A DNA stretch of 64,000 nt from Mariniradius saccharolyticus AK6 (GCF_000330725.2 NZ_AMZY02000012.1:36893-100892); one strand, 5' to 3'; shown: positions 1 through 9,841, numbered from the stretch's first letter. Numbers and translations: made by a program. The notes: generated by a model not told the origin, from the letters alone.

Positions 1-1907
1 ATAATTGGAATGTGAATGGAAATGATGTATTGGATAGCCTTTTTCAGGTTTTCATAAATTCTCCTCCCCAAGGCAACCGCCTCGGTCATATGACCCAAGT
101 CATCATCCAACAGCACCAATGCCGCCGCTGACTTTGCGACTTCAGTCCCCCTTTTTCCCATGGCGATGCCGATATGCGCCGCCTTCAAAGCTGGACCGTC
201 ATTGACGCCATCACCGGTCATGGCTACGATTTCTCCATTGTTTTTGAGCGCTTGGACTACCCGCAGCTTTGCCTCGGGAAACATCCGGGCAAACACCTGG
301 GTGTCCTTTACCCACTGTTGCAGCTCTGAAAATTCCATCAGCATCACTTCATCGCCCTTAAGCACCGAATCGGTAGACCGCAGCCCCACTTGCTGGGCAA
401 TCGCCGTCGCGGTAGTAGCGTAATCGCCCGTGATCATCTTTACCTCGATACCAGCCTCGTAAAATGTGTTGAGTACATTTTGGATGTTTGCCTTAGGGGG
501 ATCATAAAAGGCCATGAGACCCAAAAATTCAAAATCAAATTCATGCTGCGTAATGGGATAGACGGCAAGTCCGGCATCCGCCTTGCCTACCGCCAAAACC
601 CGAAATCCTTTTTCCGTAAATGCTGCCACGTGTGCAAGAATCTTCACAATAGACGCCGTCGAGAGATCGCATTGGTTCATCAATCCTTCCACGCTTCCCT
701 TCACAGCGATCACTTTTTCTCCATTTGGCTTTTCAAAAATGTGCGTCATGATGGGTGGCTTTCCGCTCAGCGGATACTCGTGTACCATCTTGAAGGAATT
801 GCGCTCATCGACTGGCGCATGCCTTTCATAAAAGGCATGGATGGATTTTTCCATTGGGTCAAATGGCAAGACCTCCGAGGCCCATAAGCCATATTCGATC
901 GTTTCGTTGAATGCGGGCTGATGCTTTGTGAAATCAGTCAAGGTATCCGATCCAAAATCATAGATCGCCCGGAGTTCCATTCGGTTTTCGGTCAGGGTGC
1001 CTGTCTTATCCGTACAAATCACCGTCGCGGTTCCCAAGGTCTCCACGGTGTAGGGACTTCTGGTGATGACATTGCTTTTGTAAAGGCGATACGCACCCAA
1101 GGCCATGAAGGTGCTGAAAGCGACCGGTATTTCCTCAGGAAGGACCGACATGGCCAATGTCAGCCCCCGAAGCAGGGAATTGAACAGGTCGTGGGAATCC
1201 AGGTAATTGATGAGCCATACCAACAGAAAAGCGATGCCTCCAAAGATGACCATCGACCGGACGAAGTTCTTTATCTGGGTCTGAAGCGGGGTTTTGGTTT
1301 GTTCTATGTCTTGGAGGCTGTCCCCGATTTTCCCCAAAGAGGACTGGATTCCAACCGCGACCACTTCCGCCACGCAGCTTCCCGAATCGACCGTCGTCCC
1401 TTTATAGATCATGGGAGATTCTGAATATTGGTCCTTAGATACTGAGAGCGACTCTCCGGTCAATATGCTTTCGTTGACCGAAAAATCGTGAGCCTCCACG
1501 ATTCTGGCATCTGCGGGCACCACGTTTCCGTCCTCAACCAGTACAAAATCCCCCACCACGACTTCTTCCACTGCAATATTGGTCTTTTTGCCGTTGCGAT
1601 AAACATTTGCCTTCGGGGTGGATAGTTTCTTGAGGGCTTCAATGGCCGTCCTGCTTTTGTTTTCCTGAAATATGGAAATCGCTGAAACCAGCCCAATGGC
1701 AACCAACATGATCGTACCCTCGCTTAGCTCTCCGAGCAAAAAGTAGACAATGGAGGTCGCCACCAGGATAATGAACAAAGGCTCTTTGAGGATTTCCAGC
1801 AAAATACCCCAAATCGGGCTCTTGGTCTTTGTTCGCAATTCATTGCGCCCGAAAGCCTTGCGACTTGCATCCACCTCGGCATCCGAAAGACCTTGATATT
1901 CGTTCAT
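1..1907 (-). CDS. Cation-transporting P-type ATPase (P2-like), C-terminus outside the window
   Basis: An ATP-driven inner-membrane cation pump, probably P2-like. Reading from the ATG at 1907 the frame stays open to the window edge, giving about 635 residues. An N-terminal cation-ATPase domain comes first, then the actuator motif TGES near residue 149 and the TM4 motif PEEIP. The phosphorylation motif DKTGTL starts at residue 300 and the hinge motif TGDGVND near 564. The C-terminal membrane helices are missing only because the window ends. PEEIP instead of PEGLP makes the ion uncertain (Ca, Mn or another divalent ion). It follows the czc genes on the same strand after a 169-bp gap, so it may extend that metal-efflux unit. 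Confidence 0.9.
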   Translation of the reverse strand, partial: MNEYQGLSDAEVDASRKAFGRNELRTKTKSPIWGILLEILKEPLFIILVATSIVYFLLGELSEGTIMLVAIGLVSAISIFQENKSRTAIEALKKLSTPKANVYRNGKKTNIAVEEVVVGDFVLVEDGNVVPADARIVEAHDFSVNESILTGESLSVSKDQYSESPMIYKGTTVDSGSCVAEVVAVGIQSSLGKIGDSLQDIEQTKTPLQTQIKNFVRSMVIFGGIAFLLVWLINYLDSHDLFNSLLRGLTLAMSVLPEEIPVAFSTFMALGAYRLYKSNVITRSPYTVETLGTATVICTDKTGTLTENRMELRAIYDFGSDTLTDFTKHQPAFNETIEYGLWASEVLPFDPMEKSIHAFYERHAPVDERNSFKMVHEYPLSGKPPIMTHIFEKPNGEKVIAVKGSVEGLMNQCDLSTASIVKILAHVAAFTEKGFRVLAVGKADAGLAVYPITQHEFDFEFLGLMAFYDPPKANIQNVLNTFYEAGIEVKMITGDYATTATAIAQQVGLRSTDSVLKGDEVMLMEFSELQQWVKDTQVFARMFPEAKLRVVQALKNNGEIVAMTGDGVNDGPALKAAHIGIAMGKRGTEVAKSAAALVLLDDDLGHMTEAVALGRRIYENLKKAIQYIISIHIPI

Positions 1908-2076
1908 CTTGTAAAATAATCAAAAAACCAAAGTCTGCATATCCTATTTTAAAATGAGGGGTTTTCGTTGAAAATGACATTTGAAGGTCCTTGCTAAAGT
2001 GATACGCGGGTCACCAATACCGCATTCGCAGGCTTTCAGCGCGGCGCATCGATTACATCCTTGCATTGGCAGGGCA

Positions 2077-3216
2077 TCACTTCACCAGTTGAAAGCCTCC
2101 TTTGGAGAGAAACCGCGTACCAGGCGCAAAATCCTGTTCAGAACGAATCTCAACCATTTGGCTGTCCTGCAATCCGACCTCCACTTTCGCCTTTTTCAGG
2201 AAATACTGATCATTTTCCTGTCTCATGAGTACCAGGACAAAATTGACCTCGTTGGCATTGACGACTGCCGTGGCGGGTAATGCCGTACTTTTCTTGCTCT
2301 TCACAGCAATTTTGGCCTCTATGAACATACCCGGCACGAGCAGATTTCCCTCTTTTTCGTCATCCAAATGGACATGAATATTCAGCATCCGCTTCTCGTT
2401 GATGGACTGGCCTATGAGAAAGATTTTGCCTTTGAATTCTCTGTCTTTGTTGTCAGGTAAGTAAAAAGTCACTTGCTGCCCAATGGCCAAGGCTATCGCA
2501 TCCTGCTCAAATACGCTAAGTTCGATATGCAGGTGATCCTTGTTGATAATGGTCAATGCGATGTCAGAGGGATTGAGGTAAGTGCCTTGGTTTACCCTGA
2601 TGGACTCGATGTATCCCGAAATCGGGGCGTAGATGTTGGCGGTGGAGGTGATTTTGGCGGGATCCAAATCCCTTGTTGCAATATTGATCAACTGGAGCTT
2701 TTTGCGGAGACTTTCTGTGATGGCAAGTGTGCTCTTGTAGTCGGACTCGGCTTTTGCGAAGCTTTTCTGGGAGGAAATGTTTTCTGAAATGAGCGTTTTC
2801 TGACGTTCATAATCGGATTTGAGGTACGAAAGTTGGCTGGATGCATCCAGGTAATCCTGCTGCATCTGGACAAATTGGGGGTTTTCGAGGGTAAAAAGTA
2901 CCTGCCCTTTCTGGACCTTCTGCCCTACCAACAAGTCAAACCTGACGATGTTTCCTCCAAAATAGGAACTCACGTCAAAGCGCCCTTCTGCAGGGATATT
3001 GACCATTCCCGTGGTCATAATGAAATCCGAAAAAACATGCTCAGATAGCGTGTCCAATTCCATTTGGGCTTTCTCGAACTGTGCTTGTGAGATAACAATC
3101 TCGTTCAGTTCGGCCTCTGCTTGCTTTTCGACGGTCTTTTCCCCGCCAGACCCGCATGCTGTAAACATAGCTGCCAGGATAACCGAGAGTTGCGATATAT
3201 AAATGAGCCTTTTCAT
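2077..3216 (-). CDS. CzcB/CusB-like RND efflux periplasmic adaptor lipoprotein
   Basis: Membrane fusion protein of a heavy-metal RND pump, linking the inner-membrane CzcA-like pump to the outer-membrane channel. It has 379 residues. The N-terminus carries a lipoprotein signal ending in a lipobox cysteine (TACGSGG, about residue 21). A barrel-sandwich segment with biotinyl-lipoyl-like halves flanks a helical hairpin (about residues 115-175), followed by beta-barrel and membrane-proximal domains. The ATG is 4 bp after the stop of the upstream OMF gene, consistent with translational coupling. No His-rich metal-binding N-terminal extension is seen, so the metal cannot be read from this subunit. 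Confidence 0.93.
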   Translation of the reverse strand: MKRLIYISQLSVILAAMFTACGSGGEKTVEKQAEAELNEIVISQAQFEKAQMELDTLSEHVFSDFIMTTGMVNIPAEGRFDVSSYFGGNIVRFDLLVGQKVQKGQVLFTLENPQFVQMQQDYLDASSQLSYLKSDYERQKTLISENISSQKSFAKAESDYKSTLAITESLRKKLQLINIATRDLDPAKITSTANIYAPISGYIESIRVNQGTYLNPSDIALTIINKDHLHIELSVFEQDAIALAIGQQVTFYLPDNKDREFKGKIFLIGQSINEKRMLNIHVHLDDEKEGNLLVPGMFIEAKIAVKSKKSTALPATAVVNANEVNFVLVLMRQENDQYFLKKAKVEVGLQDSQMVEIRSEQDFAPGTRFLSKGGFQLVK

Positions 3217-3219
3217 GGG

Positions 3220-4431
3220 TCAGGGATTGATCAGGTAATTGATTTCAAAAACAGTCATATTGTAGCCTTGGAGGCTGGAAAGGTAGTCGACTTCGATACT
3301 CCGTGAATTTTCCACCAGCAACACATATTGGAAAAAATCGATTTCTCCACCCTTGTAAGCTTGGTTGCCTTGGTTGATCAACTGCATGCTGAGTTGCCTT
3401 CCTTCCTCGGTGTAGAAAGCGATCGCTTCCTTGTATTTCTGCAACTCGATTTCCAATTGTCTTCTTCGATTTCCCAATTGGAAGGTATAATTCTCCGCAG
3501 CCAAAGAGGTCTGTGAAAGTTCATGTTTTGAGGAGCTGATTTTGGCCTTTTGGGCCCCAAACCACAGCGGAATGGCTACGCCCAACTGCACGCCCGGGTA
3601 GATTCGGGCATTGGGGCCGGTGTTGGTACCGCGAAAAAACTCCCCAAACAAATCCGGCATCAGGCGATGCCGTTCCAGAGAAAGATTGTCCTTTTTCCAT
3701 TGGACAGCTTCCTGGTAGTACAATACACCCGGATGGGAATCCAAGGGCCAGTCGGCGACGGGCAATGGCGCAAGATCCTGGTCGGGAATTTCGAACTCGC
3801 TGCCCAGTTGGATCAACTGTTCCAACCTGACATAGGCTTGGTTTTTGCTTTCGATGGTTTGTGCCAAGCGGACCGCCAATTCCCTCATTTTGCTGCGTGC
3901 GGTGAGTTTTTCGAGGTAATTGGTTTCACCCACTTCATACCTTCTATCAGCGGCGATGGAAAACTGTTTGTACAAGCTATCCAAAAAACGAAAGTTCTGC
4001 TCCAGTTTCTGAAGGTACACGATTGTATAATAGGTCTGCGACACTTCCTTGATGACCTGGTTTTGGGTGAGTTGAAATTGCTGCTGCTCGACCAAGCTTA
4101 AATCCTCCAAAACACGTCTCTGCTTTCCGTATACGGTCGGGAATTGCAGGTTTTGGCTTATTCCGAATACCTTGTTTGCGTATCCGTTTTCCGCGATGTC
4201 GTTTTGGTCATGGCGGTAAAAGACTTGGGTTTTGTCCAAGTCGAAACCCATAGGAACCATCGCCCTGGCCGCTTCCAGCTTTTGGAAGGCCGATTGAAGT
4301 CCTAGGTTATTCTGTTGGGCAGCAGCGATGGCTGCGGGAAGATCCAGCACTGTTTTTTGCGCAATCGCCTGAAACGGTATTGCCATCAACGCCCAGAGAA
4401 GTAAAAGACGGGCTTCACTTGTCAGTTTCAT
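3220..4431 (-). CDS. CzcC/TolC-family outer-membrane efflux protein
   Basis: Outer-membrane channel of the metal RND pump, 403 residues. The ATG at 4431 is chosen because it gives a clean signal peptide (MKLTSEARLLLLWALMAIP, cleaved after QAIAQ). An upstream in-frame start at 4479 would lie well inside the czcA-like gene. The long helical, Gln-rich segments with two OEP repeats are typical of the family. The start overlaps the end of the czcA-like gene by 17 bp, so the two are translationally coupled. Confidence 0.92.
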   Translation of the reverse strand: MKLTSEARLLLLWALMAIPFQAIAQKTVLDLPAAIAAAQQNNLGLQSAFQKLEAARAMVPMGFDLDKTQVFYRHDQNDIAENGYANKVFGISQNLQFPTVYGKQRRVLEDLSLVEQQQFQLTQNQVIKEVSQTYYTIVYLQKLEQNFRFLDSLYKQFSIAADRRYEVGETNYLEKLTARSKMRELAVRLAQTIESKNQAYVRLEQLIQLGSEFEIPDQDLAPLPVADWPLDSHPGVLYYQEAVQWKKDNLSLERHRLMPDLFGEFFRGTNTGPNARIYPGVQLGVAIPLWFGAQKAKISSSKHELSQTSLAAENYTFQLGNRRRQLEIELQKYKEAIAFYTEEGRQLSMQLINQGNQAYKGGEIDFFQYVLLVENSRSIEVDYLSSLQGYNMTVFEINYLINP

Positions 4432-7400
4432 GGCTTTTCTTGGTTGAATGAAAGATGGTGTACAAAACAGGAAGGACAATCATGGTAAGCAAGGTTGCGG
4501 AAATCAGCCCCCCTACCACGACCGTGGCCAAAGGACGCTGTACTTCCGCACCAGCAGAAGTAGAAATGGCCATGGGCAGGAAGCCCATCGCGGCAGCGGC
4601 AGCGGTGAGCAATACCGGACGCAATCTTTCTTGGGTACCTCTCAGAATCAAGGATTTCAGGTCCCCCTCATGGTCCTTTTGCAATTCTTTGAAATGCTCG
4701 ATCAGCACAATGCCGTTGAGTACCGCTATTCCGAAGAGCGCAATAAATCCAACCCCTGCAGAAATGCTGAATGGCATTCCCCTGAAATACAGCAACAGGA
4801 TGCCTCCGACAGCGGAGAAGGGGATCGCAGTGTAGATCATCAGCGCTTCCTTCATGGAGGAAAGCGCAAAATACAACAGCAACAGGATCAAGGCCAAGGC
4901 GATCGGAACTGCGACCATGAGTCGGGCTTTAGCCATGTTGAGGTTTTCAAATTGACCTCCATAATCCAGAAAATAACCCTCGGGAAGGTCTATCTCCGAT
5001 TGGATGATTTGTTGGATATCGGTGACCACAGACTGCAAATCCCTGTTTCTGACATTGACGCCAATCACCACCCTCCTTCTCGTGCCGTCCCTCGAGATCT
5101 TGGCAGGACCCTTGTCCAGGTATATCTCTGCAAACTCGCTCAACGGCAGCGAACTGCCGTCTGGCAAATTCACGGATGCTCTTCGGATGTTGTCGAGGTC
5201 GGTCCTGAATTCCTGTGGAAACCGGATCACCAGATCGAATTGCTTCTCGCCCTCGAAAACCGTTCCGGCTGCCTTTCCCGCAAAACCCATGGTGATGATG
5301 TCGTTGAGCGTGCTGATGTTGATGCCATACTTGGCGATCTTTTCTCGGTCGTAGCGGATTTTCATCTGCGGAAGTCCAGCGGTTTTCTCGACAATGATAT
5401 CCGCGGCACCCTCCACGCCTTTTATTGCGGCTTCGATCTCCAAGGCTTTTTGGTTGAGGACGGTCAAATCCTCCCCAAAGACCTTGATCGCCAAATCGGC
5501 ACGCACACCTGTGATCAACTCATTGAAGCGCATTTCGATTGGCTGGGTAAACTCAAATTCCAAACCCGGAATCACGGAAAGGGCTTCCTTGAAAGCATCG
5601 GCCAACTCATCTTTGGTTGAAGCCGTTTTCCATTCCTTAGGCGGCAGCAGCGTCACGATGATGTCGCTTTCCTCCATGGACATCGGGTCCGTGGGGATTT
5701 CTGCAGCACCGATGCGGCTGACCACTTGATCGACTTCCGGGAACTCCAACAGTATTTTCTCGATCTCGGTGGTTGTCTCGATGGTATTGCTGAGTGTGGT
5801 ACCAGTCTTCAAAACCGGCTGAATTACAAAATCCCCTTCATCCAAGGTAGGGATAAACTCCCCTCCCATTCTCGAAAAAATCCCAAACGCCACGACCAAT
5901 ATTGCCACGGCGAGGGCCAGGACAGTCTTTTTCCGATCCAAGGCCCAATTGATCGAAGGTCCATAAAGGCTGTTGATCCAGTCGATCAGCCTTTTGGTGA
6001 TGTTCCTTTTGTTTGGATCTGTTGGCTTGAGGAAGAGCGAAGAAACCACCGGAACATAAGTCATGCCCAGCAGCATGGTTCCAATAAGGGCGAAGCTGAA
6101 GACCTTGGCCATGGGACCAAACATTTTCCCCTCCACGCCCGACAATGAGAGAATGGGAATAAATACAATAATGATGATGATTTGGCCAAAAACAGCCGAA
6201 TGCATCATTTTGGAGGCACTTTCTACCGCGATCTTGTCTTTTTGGATTTTCATTTCGGACTTGGAAAGACCCAAGAGCAATCCATATTTCGCCGTCAACT
6301 GAAAAGCAATAAACTCAACAATAATCACAGCGCCATCTATGATGATCCCAAAATCGATCGCACCCAAACTCATCAGGTTGGCATCGACACCAAAAATGTA
6401 CATCATGGAAAGTGCAAAAAGCAGGCTCAGTGGAATGACGGAGGAGACAACAAGCCCTGACCTCAAATTTCCCAAAAGCAACACCACCACGAATACCACA
6501 ATAAGACAACCAAGGACGAGGTTTTCCGCAATTGTGAAGGTGGTTTTCCCGATCAATTCACTGCGGTCTAAAAAGCCATTGACAACAATTCCTTCGGGCA
6601 GCGTGGGTTTGATTTGTTCCAACTTGGCCTTGACCCGGTCGATGGTGGCCTTGGAATCCGCATCCTTTAGCATCATGACTTGGCCTAGCACCTTTTCACC
6701 CTGCCCATTTGCGGTGATGGCGCCAAAGCGGTTTGCATGGCCAAAACCGACACTCGCCAAGTCCCGGACATAGATTGGCAAACCGTTGCGGTTATCCACC
6801 ACGATCAGCCCGATTTCTTCAAGGGTCTTGACTTGGCCTTCCGCACGTATAAAATAAGACTCGTTTGTCTTTTCGATATAGCCGCCGCCTGCGATGGCAT
6901 TGTTCTCCTCGAGTGCCTTAAATACCTGAACCAGATCGATATTCATTGCCCGGAGACGCTCCGGACTGACAGCTACTTCATATTGCTTCAAAAAGCCACC
7001 CCAGGTATTCACCTCCACGACGCCGCTGATGCCGGAAAGTTGTCTTTTTACAATCCAATCCTGAATCGTCCTGAGATCGGTCAGGCTGTAGCGGTCCTCG
7101 TAGCCCGGCTTCACATCGATGATGTATTGGAAGATTTCACCCAATCCAGTGGATATTGGGCCCATGAAGGGCTTGCCAAATCCGGCAGGAATCCGCTCCT
7201 CTGCTATCTTGATTTTCTCCGCAATCAATTGCCGAGGCAGATAGGTGCCTATTTTATCCTCAAACACGATCGTGACCACAGACAGGCCAAACTTGGAAAC
7301 GGAACGGATTTCCTTCACGCCCGGGAGGTTGACCATCTCCAACTCGATGGGATAAGTCAGATATTTTTCAACGTCCTCGGTGGATAGATTTCGGGAAGTG

Positions 7401-7552
7401 GTGATGACCTGCACCTGATTGTTGGTCACATCGGGGACTGCGCCGATGGGGATCTTCGTCAGCGAATAAAATCCAAAGCCGATGATTCCCAAAACAAAAA
7501 GGAAGACAATAATCTTGTTTTCTACGCTCCAGCGAATGATCTTGTCCAACAT
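4415..7552 (-). CDS. CzcA/CusA-family heavy-metal RND efflux transporter
   Basis: Inner-membrane proton-driven pump of a three-part metal exporter, 1045 residues, the usual length for HME-RND proteins. It begins with a standard N-terminal helix (IIRWSVENKIIVFLF). The proton-relay motif in TM4 reads DFGIIIDGAVIIVE (around residue 400). Its D..D..E pattern matches the Zn/Co/Cd (CzcA, HME1) class better than the Cu/Ag class. Two large periplasmic loops and 12 predicted TM segments are present. It is the first gene of the czcA-C-B unit. A -7 promoter element and a tandem operator lie 190-240 bp upstream, next to the histidine-kinase gene end. Confidence 0.95.
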   Translation of the reverse strand: MLDKIIRWSVENKIIVFLFVLGIIGFGFYSLTKIPIGAVPDVTNNQVQVITTSRNLSTEDVEKYLTYPIELEMVNLPGVKEIRSVSKFGLSVVTIVFEDKIGTYLPRQLIAEKIKIAEERIPAGFGKPFMGPISTGLGEIFQYIIDVKPGYEDRYSLTDLRTIQDWIVKRQLSGISGVVEVNTWGGFLKQYEVAVSPERLRAMNIDLVQVFKALEENNAIAGGGYIEKTNESYFIRAEGQVKTLEEIGLIVVDNRNGLPIYVRDLASVGFGHANRFGAITANGQGEKVLGQVMMLKDADSKATIDRVKAKLEQIKPTLPEGIVVNGFLDRSELIGKTTFTIAENLVLGCLIVVFVVVLLLGNLRSGLVVSSVIPLSLLFALSMMYIFGVDANLMSLGAIDFGIIIDGAVIIVEFIAFQLTAKYGLLLGLSKSEMKIQKDKIAVESASKMMHSAVFGQIIIIIVFIPILSLSGVEGKMFGPMAKVFSFALIGTMLLGMTYVPVVSSLFLKPTDPNKRNITKRLIDWINSLYGPSINWALDRKKTVLALAVAILVVAFGIFSRMGGEFIPTLDEGDFVIQPVLKTGTTLSNTIETTTEIEKILLEFPEVDQVVSRIGAAEIPTDPMSMEESDIIVTLLPPKEWKTASTKDELADAFKEALSVIPGLEFEFTQPIEMRFNELITGVRADLAIKVFGEDLTVLNQKALEIEAAIKGVEGAADIIVEKTAGLPQMKIRYDREKIAKYGINISTLNDIITMGFAGKAAGTVFEGEKQFDLVIRFPQEFRTDLDNIRRASVNLPDGSSLPLSEFAEIYLDKGPAKISRDGTRRRVVIGVNVRNRDLQSVVTDIQQIIQSEIDLPEGYFLDYGGQFENLNMAKARLMVAVPIALALILLLLYFALSSMKEALMIYTAIPFSAVGGILLLYFRGMPFSISAGVGFIALFGIAVLNGIVLIEHFKELQKDHEGDLKSLILRGTQERLRPVLLTAAAAAMGFLPMAISTSAGAEVQRPLATVVVGGLISATLLTMIVLPVLYTIFHSTKKSHETDK

Positions 7553-7738
7553 GTTTTCTTGATTTTCGATATCTTAATTTACCCTTTTATCAGGGGAAAA
7601 ACTCGAAATGGAGTTTGATTTTTTCGGTATCTTTCAGCCGGCCAATGCTATTTGATGCATCTTTGAAAGTCGCACTGTTTCAAGCATTTATACCCATGTA
7701 TCCAATACTGAATCTTCCAACCGATTTATTTGATGGAT

Positions 7739-7746
7739 CAAAAGTA
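7739..7746 (-). promoter_or_regulatory. Candidate -7 element for the czc operon
   Basis: On the minus strand this reads TACTTTTG, a full match to the Bacteroidota -7 consensus TAnnTTTG. It lies 22 bp downstream of the nearest operator repeat and leaves a leader of about 180 nt before the czcA start. Function is inferred from consensus and position. Confidence 0.5.
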
Positions 7747-7767
7747 GTTCTGGCGTCTTTCGAATCC

Positions 7768-7795
7768 CTTAGGGAATTCTTAATGTTCCCTTAAG
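7768..7795. promoter_or_regulatory. Tandem response-regulator operator (three CTTAA-type hexamers, 11-bp period)
   Basis: On the plus strand the hexamers are CTTAGG (7768), CTTAAT (7779) and CTTAAG (7790), each separated by 5 bp. This is the layout of an OmpR-family direct-repeat site and closely resembles the enterobacterial PmrA box (YTTAAK-N5-YTTAAK). It overlaps the last codons of the histidine-kinase gene and sits just upstream of a -7 element for the czc operon. A second array of the same design lies at 12930. Confidence 0.65.
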
Positions 7796-9176
7796 ATTCG
7801 GGTTCTTGTTGGAAAACCAAGCGAACCGTCGTCCCTTTGCCCTTCAGGCTTTCGACGGAAATAGCGATACCGAGGTGGTCGCATAACTTTTTGACAATGG
7901 AAAGCCCCAAGCCCGAACCCGGTACCTTACCAAGTTCTGGTGCGTTTTCCCTAAAAAATGGGCTGAAAACCTGGGACAAAGACTGCTCCTCTATCCCAAT
8001 GCCCTTGTCCTTCACCTCCAAAATCACCGAGGATTGCTGCTTCCTGATTTCCACCAATACCGGCGTCTCGGCCAACGAAAACTTCACGGCATTGCGGATG
8101 AGGTTGTTCAGGATGATAAAAATGGATTTCTCGTTGGAATTAACATAGATTGGGCCCTCCGGTTGGCAATCAACCATGATTTGCCTTTGCTGGCTCTTGG
8201 ATATGAGTTCGGCGACTTCGGCAGCGATGCTCCCGATCTCAATTTCATGGATATCCCATTTGTCTCTTTGGAACCGCGCCAAGTCCAAAAGCTGGTCAAT
8301 GATCCCATCCAGTTTTTCGATTTCCTGCAGTCCGGATTTTATTTTGGAAACATATTCCTCCGGATCCCTAGGCTTCCGAATCAGCACTTCAAAGTTTCCT
8401 TTGAGTATCGAAATGGGCGTTCGGAGTTCGTGGGAAGCATCAGAGGTAAATTGACGCTCGCGGTTCATGGCATCTTCCAAGCGCTCCAAAAGCTCGTTGA
8501 TGGCGACTGCAAGGGCTTTGATTTCGTCATTCTTAACCGGCAGGGGAATCCGATCGTTGAGGTTGTTCTGCGAAATCATTCTTGCCCGCTTCGTGATTTT
8601 GTCGACCGGTTCGATACTTTTCCCAGCCAAAAACCGCATCGCCAAAAATAGTGACAACAATATCAGCGGATACAGGAGGAGAAGAATCGTCCTGAGATTG
8701 TCCAACAGGTTTCTGGATTCCTCAAATGAAGTCGCTACCAAAAGATACCCCTCGATCCTATCACCATTACGAAGCGTAGTCTGCAGCTGCCTTAGTTCTT
8801 GGTTGCCCAAAAATTGGAAGTATCCGACGGCTGGATTTTCGTAATCCGGCCTGAAGCTGAGCCTGAGGTTTCCGAGATTTGGCGATCGATCGATTTGCCG
8901 GCCTGCGGCATCCACTATCTCAATGAAAATCGGGTGAAATTGGACTTCCTGATGCTCCTCTTCCTCCCACTCCCCACTGTGGGAAAAAGCAAGCACTCCA
9001 TTCTTGAGTGTGATTTGGGCTTCATGTTTCTTTGATTCCCGCACCAAATCCTCGTCAATATTCCTGATAAGGGTCCATTCGGCAACCTTATAAATGATCA
9101 AAAAAGCTGCCAGTACCACAAGGGCCGAGGTCCCGGTCAGCTGCAGCGAAAGTCTGATTTTGTAGGGAAGTGTCAT
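7791..9176 (-). CDS. Sensor histidine kinase (CusS/PmrB-like)
   Basis: Membrane sensor kinase of 461 residues. TM1 spans about 15-32 and TM2 about 163-182, with a periplasmic domain of roughly 130 residues between them, then HAMP. The HisKA motif ASHELRTP has the phospho-acceptor His at 249. The N box (NNLIRNAVKFS), DKGIGI and GSGLGLSIV boxes of the ATPase domain are intact. The periplasmic part has an acidic/His patch (H66, E69, E71-E74, H75, E77, H81), which could bind metal ions. Its start overlaps the response-regulator stop by 4 bp (ATGA), so the two are co-translated. The ligand is not known; context suggests divalent metal or envelope-active cations. Confidence 0.93.
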   Translation of the reverse strand: MTLPYKIRLSLQLTGTSALVVLAAFLIIYKVAEWTLIRNIDEDLVRESKKHEAQITLKNGVLAFSHSGEWEEEEHQEVQFHPIFIEIVDAAGRQIDRSPNLGNLRLSFRPDYENPAVGYFQFLGNQELRQLQTTLRNGDRIEGYLLVATSFEESRNLLDNLRTILLLLYPLILLSLFLAMRFLAGKSIEPVDKITKRARMISQNNLNDRIPLPVKNDEIKALAVAINELLERLEDAMNRERQFTSDASHELRTPISILKGNFEVLIRKPRDPEEYVSKIKSGLQEIEKLDGIIDQLLDLARFQRDKWDIHEIEIGSIAAEVAELISKSQQRQIMVDCQPEGPIYVNSNEKSIFIILNNLIRNAVKFSLAETPVLVEIRKQQSSVILEVKDKGIGIEEQSLSQVFSPFFRENAPELGKVPGSGLGLSIVKKLCDHLGIAISVESLKGKGTTVRLVFQQEPES

Positions 9177-9841
9177 ATTTCCTGTGCCATATAGCCGACA
9201 CCCCTTATGGCCTGTAGATAGTTGTCTTCTTTGGTAAGTCCGAGCTTCTTGCGGATGGAATTGATAAACACATCGATGACTCCCGAATCATACCCAAAAT
9301 GAATATCCCAGACGCTCTCTATAATCCGGCTTCTGCGGCATACCTTTCCCTTGTTGCGTATGAGGTATTCCAAAAGCGCAAATTCCTTTTGGGTAAGCGC
9401 AATTTCTTTCCCATCCTTTTCGACCCGATGGCTTTCCGTATACAAGGTGATCGGTCCGAGGGTGAAAACCGTGGTTTCGCCCGTTTTTGGCCTAAGTTGC
9501 ACACGAATCCGCGCCAACAGTTCCTCGAAGTGGAAAGGCTTGCGGATGTAATCATTGGCACCTTCCTGTAGGGCAAACACGATTTCATCTGTTGTGTCCT
9601 TTGCGGTCAGGAAAATCAAGGGCGTCGCCGGATATGACTTCCTAAACTCCCGCGTCACTTCGATCCCGCTTTTTCCCGGCAACATCCAATCCACCAAAAT
9701 CAGGTCATATTCTCCGCTCAAGGCCATTTCCAAACCGTGTTTTCCATCGGCTGCCACATCGACAGAAAAAGACTCTTCCTCCAAGCCCTGCTTCAGAAAA
9801 CCCGAAATTCCTGGTTCGTCCTCTATGACCAATATCCTCAT
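9173..9841 (-). CDS. OmpR-family response regulator
   Basis: DNA-binding response regulator of 222 residues. The receiver domain has acidic residues 7-9, phospho-acceptor D51 (in LVDWMLPGKSG), T79 and K101. The C-terminal winged helix (about 125-222) has the recognition-helix region SGVIDVFINSIRKKLG. It overlaps the kinase gene by 4 bp and follows the arnT-like gene after 64 bp, so it may be co-transcribed with the lipid-modification genes. Likely targets are the two CTTAA-repeat arrays at 7768 and 12930. CusR/CopR-like and PmrA-like assignments both fit; sequence alone does not separate them. Confidence 0.94.
   Translation of the reverse strand: MRILVIEDEPGISGFLKQGLEEESFSVDVAADGKHGLEMALSGEYDLILVDWMLPGKSGIEVTREFRKSYPATPLIFLTAKDTTDEIVFALQEGANDYIRKPFHFEELLARIRVQLRPKTGETTVFTLGPITLYTESHRVEKDGKEIALTQKEFALLEYLIRNKGKVCRRSRIIESVWDIHFGYDSGVIDVFINSIRKKLGLTKEDNYLQAIRGVGYMAQEI

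Noticed and set aside
4448..5620. 390-codon plus-strand open frame
   Set aside because: Antisense to the czcA-like gene; composition and lack of domains fit a shadow frame.
7573..7589. Possible third operator (CTTAAT then CTTTTA, 11-bp spacing)
   Set aside because: Only one hexamer matches well, so it is not separated from chance.
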